Assembly (NCBI GenBank): GCA_002914805.1
Contig: JXTB01000042.1
Coordinates: forward strand, 1,345,083 to 1,409,082
Direction: 5' to 3'
Length of the DNA stretch: 64,000 nt
Source: Parasponia andersonii
Taxonomy: Eukaryota; Streptophyta; Magnoliopsida; Rosales; Cannabaceae
Made by a program: the position numbers and the translations under genes. How positions within the stretch are numbered: position 1 is the first letter of the stretch; each line of letters begins with the position of its first letter. Positions 59,561 through 64,000 of this stretch are shown here, piece by piece. The notes under the pieces are model-generated. The model saw only the letters and a program-made list of their open reading frames with translations. It did not search any database and was not told where the DNA came from.

Positions 59561-61029
59561 CACCCAGTAGTCTCGACTATTTTTGGTGGCCTTTCCGTGG
59601 CTTTCCGACGGCCTGTCTAGCAAATTTGGTTTTCGTGGCTTTTCCATTATGTTTCGGCTTTCTTTGACTCCGATTTTGGGCTCGTCTCTCTGCCCTAACT
59701 TTTCCTCGTGCCCGATTTTTGGCGACGAGTTTTTGTGGCTTTATACGTCCTAAGATGGGTTTTTAGTTTCTACTTTTCTTTCTCGCAAGCACTAGCTAGT
59801 TCCTGCATCCACTCCCACTGCCATGATGGCTGGTACAGGTTTTATCTCGCTTGACTCTCGAATGGAAAGTAAGGGCATTCTGGTCCTTTAAGGTAGGTGT
59901 TGGCGTATAATGTAGATTTTTATCAAGGGAAACACATATGTAAAATTAGTTATATTGTCATACATACTTAAATCTTCAATAGCTTGTGGTGCAACACCAT
60001 TGTGAGCAATGCCCTCGTTGGATTCGGTCAAAATGCACGAGCAATTTTTGACAGAATTTGACATGTTAGGGCTCCTATTTGGCCAAAGAATTAGCAAATC
60101 TAAAAATAGAGACACGAATAAAAGTTTCAAAAGTAGAAGAAAAGAATAAGAAGCCAAGCCAATGCTCCAAAATTACGCTTCCTTTTTCTTTTTCAAAGCA
60201 CGAACTTTAATCAAATGGGAAAAGCGAGCATCTATGTTTCAATAAAATTAAAACTGGGGCAAATCAGGTCAAACTCTACAGCCCATGATACTACGAAATC
60301 ATGGTGCCAATGAAAAGCCCCATCCTTAATAAATATGAGCACCGGCAACAGAAAATGATTGCACCACTCTCTACAGGCTTATATAATGCAAAATACCAGC
60401 ATCAATGCATTCTCAATGAGTTGTCGCAGGCCATCTTGTACGCACATTTAACCCCTTTAAATTTCCCACTCGAGCATGCGAGATTGATAAATAAACTAGC
60501 GGCCCTGCTGCAAGTAGTGCCTGTAACAAAATCAACCATTTTTTAATCAAATCGCTGGAGAGAAATATTGTTTGACAATCAAACATTAATATTTAGAAAG
60601 ATTAATTGTATGTCAACTTGATTGACTGAGCAGAAAATTATGAGTGGAATTCAAGTCATCAAGGGAAAATTCCAGGGTCCTGTGAAACATTTCAGCACAT
60701 CCAAACAGACAGCAAATTCAGGTTTTTCTGCCACATTGCAAGTCTTCTCTAGAAATTTGGATTGTCAAAGATCATATTTGATTGCCACAATCAAATTCCA
60801 GAAGTTAAAGAAGTTAGAAACTGAACTCAGTTACAAGGAAATCAGTCTTGTCACCTTAAAACTAATCTTATCAACTTAATAGCCAACTAACCTATCAAAC
60901 AAAGAAAAAAAAAAAAGCACAAGTTGTTCAAGAACTCGATGTCAAAAGACGTTCTGACCTACACATATCAAAATTGTTTGAGAAGAGCACAAAGCATTTA
61001 GATGTTCTCACCTCTCATGTCAAAATTGT
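59561..61029. other. Downstream flank of the eRF3 gene
   Basis: No supported gene. The segment next to 61029 is the eRF3 3' untranslated region. It holds a local duplication: AGAACTCGATG words at about 60931-60941 and 61033-61043, and CAAAATTGTTT at about 60968-60978 and 61021-61031. Small open frames at 59888-60157, 60301-60546 and 60622-60879 have no recognisable motif. Confidence 0.45.
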
Positions 61030-64000
61030 TTAAGAACTCGATGAAGAAAGATCGGTTACTTTCCCTACAGCAACTGTTTTTCCTGTAAACATCACATAAA
61101 TATATTAGAGAATGCGGAGAATAAAATTAAATATAAAATAAATTAATTAAAAAATAAAGAAATAGAATTATGTTTTTGTTACCTTCAGTACGGAGCGTAA
61201 ACCTCCCAAGTTGAGGAAAATCTGTGAACTTCTCAATGCATATCAAGTTGCTCACCTGTTAAACACAATACCAAAGGACGAAAAATGCTTATGAAACGAG
61301 TAAGAAATGAAAAACTCAAATGGCATCAATGTCTTAATTGAACGGGAACAACACAAACCTGAACGCGGCAGACAACAACAGCACCATTCTTCACAAAGAG
61401 TATTTTCTTTTTCATCGGTTTCTTGGTCTTTGGATCAATTTGCTGTAGCAGCTCTACAATTTCACACTCATCAACAACAGAATGAATGTGCAAGACAGCC
61501 TTATAGCCAGCTGTGAAGATAGCCTGGATAACAAAAAATTTTAAGTCTTCACACAACTAAATATCGATATGACAGATACAGAGTAGTTCATTTGCATACA
61601 TTTTCCAGCAACTCAAGGATCTGCAACTGGGCAACAAACTCAGTCACTGCCGAAATTGGTCTTGCTGCATAAAGAGAGAAAATATTAAGTCCCCAAAAAA
61701 GTGATATATTATATATATAGTATTGACAAATAAACTACACGACTCATGTTTCAACACAATGGGACAGTTCAACTACAATTAATAGAAACTGTCATACCAA
61801 GAATATGCAATACATTAAAACAAAAAAGGGCAGGGGGGAGAGCAGACAACAGAAAAGGGAGGAAGGAGGGAATAGGAGAGATAAGAAGGATAGCATCAAT
61901 CATGTGAATGTACACCTATCTGGCCACCTTTAAATTTTTTTCAAAATATTACTAGCAACTTGCAATAAATGTATCAAAATGTAGTATAGAACACACAAGC
62001 AATATTTTTCTGAAAACCCAAAAAGGTGCTTTGAACTATAATTAAAGCTCATTCATCTTGAAGAAACCAAGCAAGGAAAACCATCTTGCTAAATTATATA
62101 AAAACAAACACTGCAGCACCTAAGAATACATTTGATAAATTAGAAGTCATTTTGCCTCCATAATGAAATGCAATGCCACCAAGAAAAGAACCATACCAAC
62201 ACTAGATAAAACAAAACCCGATAATATGTCCTCTTCCTCAATCCCTGATAATCTGATCCTAACATTTTCACCAGGTCCTGCACGCTTAACCTTGTCTTCA
62301 TCACAAAATATAGCAAGAACTTTTACATGAGCCTGCAAATTAGCATGTAAAATCATCAACTTCCCTAAGAGATAAGCAGCTGAGATAATAGAATATAAGA
62401 TATAAAAGAAAAGATTAGCACCTTATTTGGCATGATCAACAGCGAATCACCTTCACGAGTACTACCAGATTCTATTTTTCCCATAACAACAGTTCCCATG
62501 TCTTTAAATTTGTCTATAATAGGCATCCTACAGGTATTTTGAATATTAAGTCTTAGCAATACCTTAAATTGCAAAACTTCAAAAGGCAGAATTAGATTAA
62601 CAAGGAACCCTTAATCTCAGTTCCACTACTCAAAAATCAGTTCTCAATACGAAATGCATGCCAGCATAAATTATGGGAAACAGTATGAAAAGAAATCCAC
62701 AAAACCAAGGTCTCCAATGCAAATATTGAACCAAAAAATAAATACTCTCTTGTGTTCCAAAAAAGATCTACACAAATAGGTATTATAACATTTTTATACC
62801 CTGAATTCTGGTCGTTTTGCTCAATTTATACCTTTCATTTTGGTTAAACATTGTCCTTCAAATTTGATAATTGTAACAGATTTATACCCTTTTCTTATCA
62901 GACCCAAACTAGACCAAGTAAAATTAATAAAATACCAAGAATATCCTCAAGAGGGTTTGGCAATTATCCCTTGAAATTTTCTAGAAACTGAAAAATCCTA
63001 AAAAACCTACCCGTCTCTCTAATCTTCCTCACTTCTCTCTATAACCTTTGGCCAAAAATTTTTCCTCATTTTCTCTCTTTCTCGCAATCCATCTTTGCAC
63101 CTAAATCCAAATCAATGCTGTGAGAGAAAGGAGTTCTTGAAGGAGCAGAGGTGAAGCTAAAGTCATGAGGCCTATTGGAACCATAATAGTAATTAGTTGC
63201 TGTAACTTGGTGCCGAAGTTTTAGTTTTGAAAAAATTGCCCATACATAGAGGTGTCATTTTGTTGTAGTAGTTTGGGGATGAAAGTGGAAGCCTCTGGGT
63301 TATAGGTTGTGACTATTGCTTGTGGATTTTAGAAGTCCGCATTGGGTTTGCTCTTTAAAAGAGTAATTGTGGGTTTGATACATGGATTTGTCTGTGGATT
63401 TGGTCTTCAATCTGACAAGACATTTATATACGATAATTTTTGATTTATTCAGTGGCACTTGTGGAGAGAAGGGCTGATGGGTTTGGCCCACACAAACACA
63501 CAGAGGATGGTGGGTTTGACTTTGAGGGGATTTTGTTCAGTTAAGGGTATTAAAGGAATTTAGAATTTTATTACGTCAAAATTAGCGTTTGACCGAAGGA
63601 GGGTGTCACAAATTTGAAATATGAAGAACAATGTTGATAATATCCATAATGCAAAATTATATTGAATAAAACACCAAAATTATACAAGGTATAAATATGT
63701 AATTATCCCCGACTTACAGGGACAGATTACAATATACATTTATACGAAGGAAGAAGATGAAAAAGTATATCTATGGCACATTAAAAATGAATTGATTCCA
63801 AAACTGCAGAAAATCTGGGCATGGAGGGTTGGAAGTATAATCAACGGAAGGAGAGATCAGATAAGAGGATAAAAGACCAAAACACTAAGATTAAAGTAGT
63901 AAAATCATTAAATACCTGAAAGGGCCTTTAGGATCCCGTGGAGGGACTTCTATGGCATCTAGGGCTTCAAAGAGGCAAGGACCATTCCACCACGGACACA
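61030..64000 (-). CDS. eRF3: Eukaryotic release factor 3 GTPase (eRF3/GSPT), C-terminal part
   Basis: Translation termination factor that binds eRF1 and hydrolyses GTP at stop codons in the cytosol. Seven exons are in the window: 63916-64000 (continues off-window), 62422-62527, 62197-62332, 61600-61664, 61359-61523, 61183-61255 and 61030-61082. All junctions are GT-AG and the frame is kept across every one, giving about 226 residues. They cover the end of the G domain region (CPWWNGPCLFEALD), beta-barrel domain 2 (MPIIDKFKDMGTVVMGKIES, CDEDKVKRAGPGENVRIRLS) and domain 3 (AIFTAGYKAVLHIHSVVDEC, QIDPKTKKPMKKK, DFPQLGRFTLRTEGKTVAVG), the eRF1-binding part. The paralogous HBS1/EF-1alpha proteins differ in these motifs. 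The GTP-binding motifs and the start codon lie beyond 64000. No break seen. Confidence 0.95.
62778..63710. mobile_element. Putative non-autonomous DNA transposon in an eRF3 intron
   Basis: About 0.93 kb inside the 1388-bp intron 62528-63915. The ends are inverted: GGTATTATAACATTTTTATA on the left against GGGATAATTACATATTTATA read from the right, with similarity continuing for about 45 bp (TGGTCGTTTT against TGGTGTTTTA). No coding and no certain target duplication. The minus-strand frame at 63300-63491 is inside it and has no recognisable motif. Confidence 0.5.

Noticed and set aside
60301-60879. Open frames downstream of eRF3
   Set aside because: No motif or splice pattern; they overlap the 3' flank of eRF3 on the other strand.

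Overview
The window is AT-rich nuclear DNA of a flowering plant, most likely a eudicot. It has GT-AG introns, SABATH carboxyl methyltransferase genes, a plant-type eRF3 gene, and plant lineages of Ty3/gypsy, Ty1/copia, MULE/FAR1, hAT, LINE and MITE elements. The species cannot be fixed from the sequence. Most of the 64 kb is nested transposon debris. Three host gene loci stand out, all on the minus strand: two apparently intact SABATH methyltransferase genes (exons 21111-23229 and 51238-54279) and the 3' half of an eRF3 translation release factor gene (61030 to beyond 64000). A broken SABATH exon lies at 19005-19300 on the plus strand.

Layout. 1-4721: 5' half of a broken Tat/Retand-like Ty3 element on the minus strand, with its LTR at 3980-4721. 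4722-9220: gene-poor DNA with a three-copy dispersed repeat, a MITE-like element and a LINE RNase H remnant. 9221-18548: a dead FAR1-type MULE DNA transposon on the minus strand, flanked by inverted arms of about 655 bp. Its SWIM zinc finger is split by a Ty1/copia element (11331-16381) with a perfect 5-bp target duplication. 19005-23290: the SABATH fragment, two MITE-like elements and SABATH gene A. 26074-58887: a field of long LTRs (2.0-2.4 kb). It comprises three solo LTRs with exact target duplications, a chromodomain Tekay/Del Ty3 element at 29493-39835 carrying a nested solo LTR, and a long-LTR element at 42855-50546 with no recognisable retroviral genes but a nested hAT fragment. SABATH gene B sits inside this field, with a solo LTR starting about 370 bp upstream of its start codon. 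59230-64000: another LINE remnant, then the eRF3 gene with a 0.93-kb TIR-bounded insert in an intron.

The two SABATH genes share intron positions and phases, so they are paralogues by local duplication; the 28 kb between them is almost all transposon. Each is predicted to transfer a methyl group from S-adenosylmethionine to a small carboxylic acid. eRF3 is a housekeeping gene with no functional tie to them. I found no CRISPR array, rRNA gene or credible tRNA gene. I found no clearly new gene system; the most informative content is the order of the nested insertions and the LTRs now lying next to SABATH gene B.
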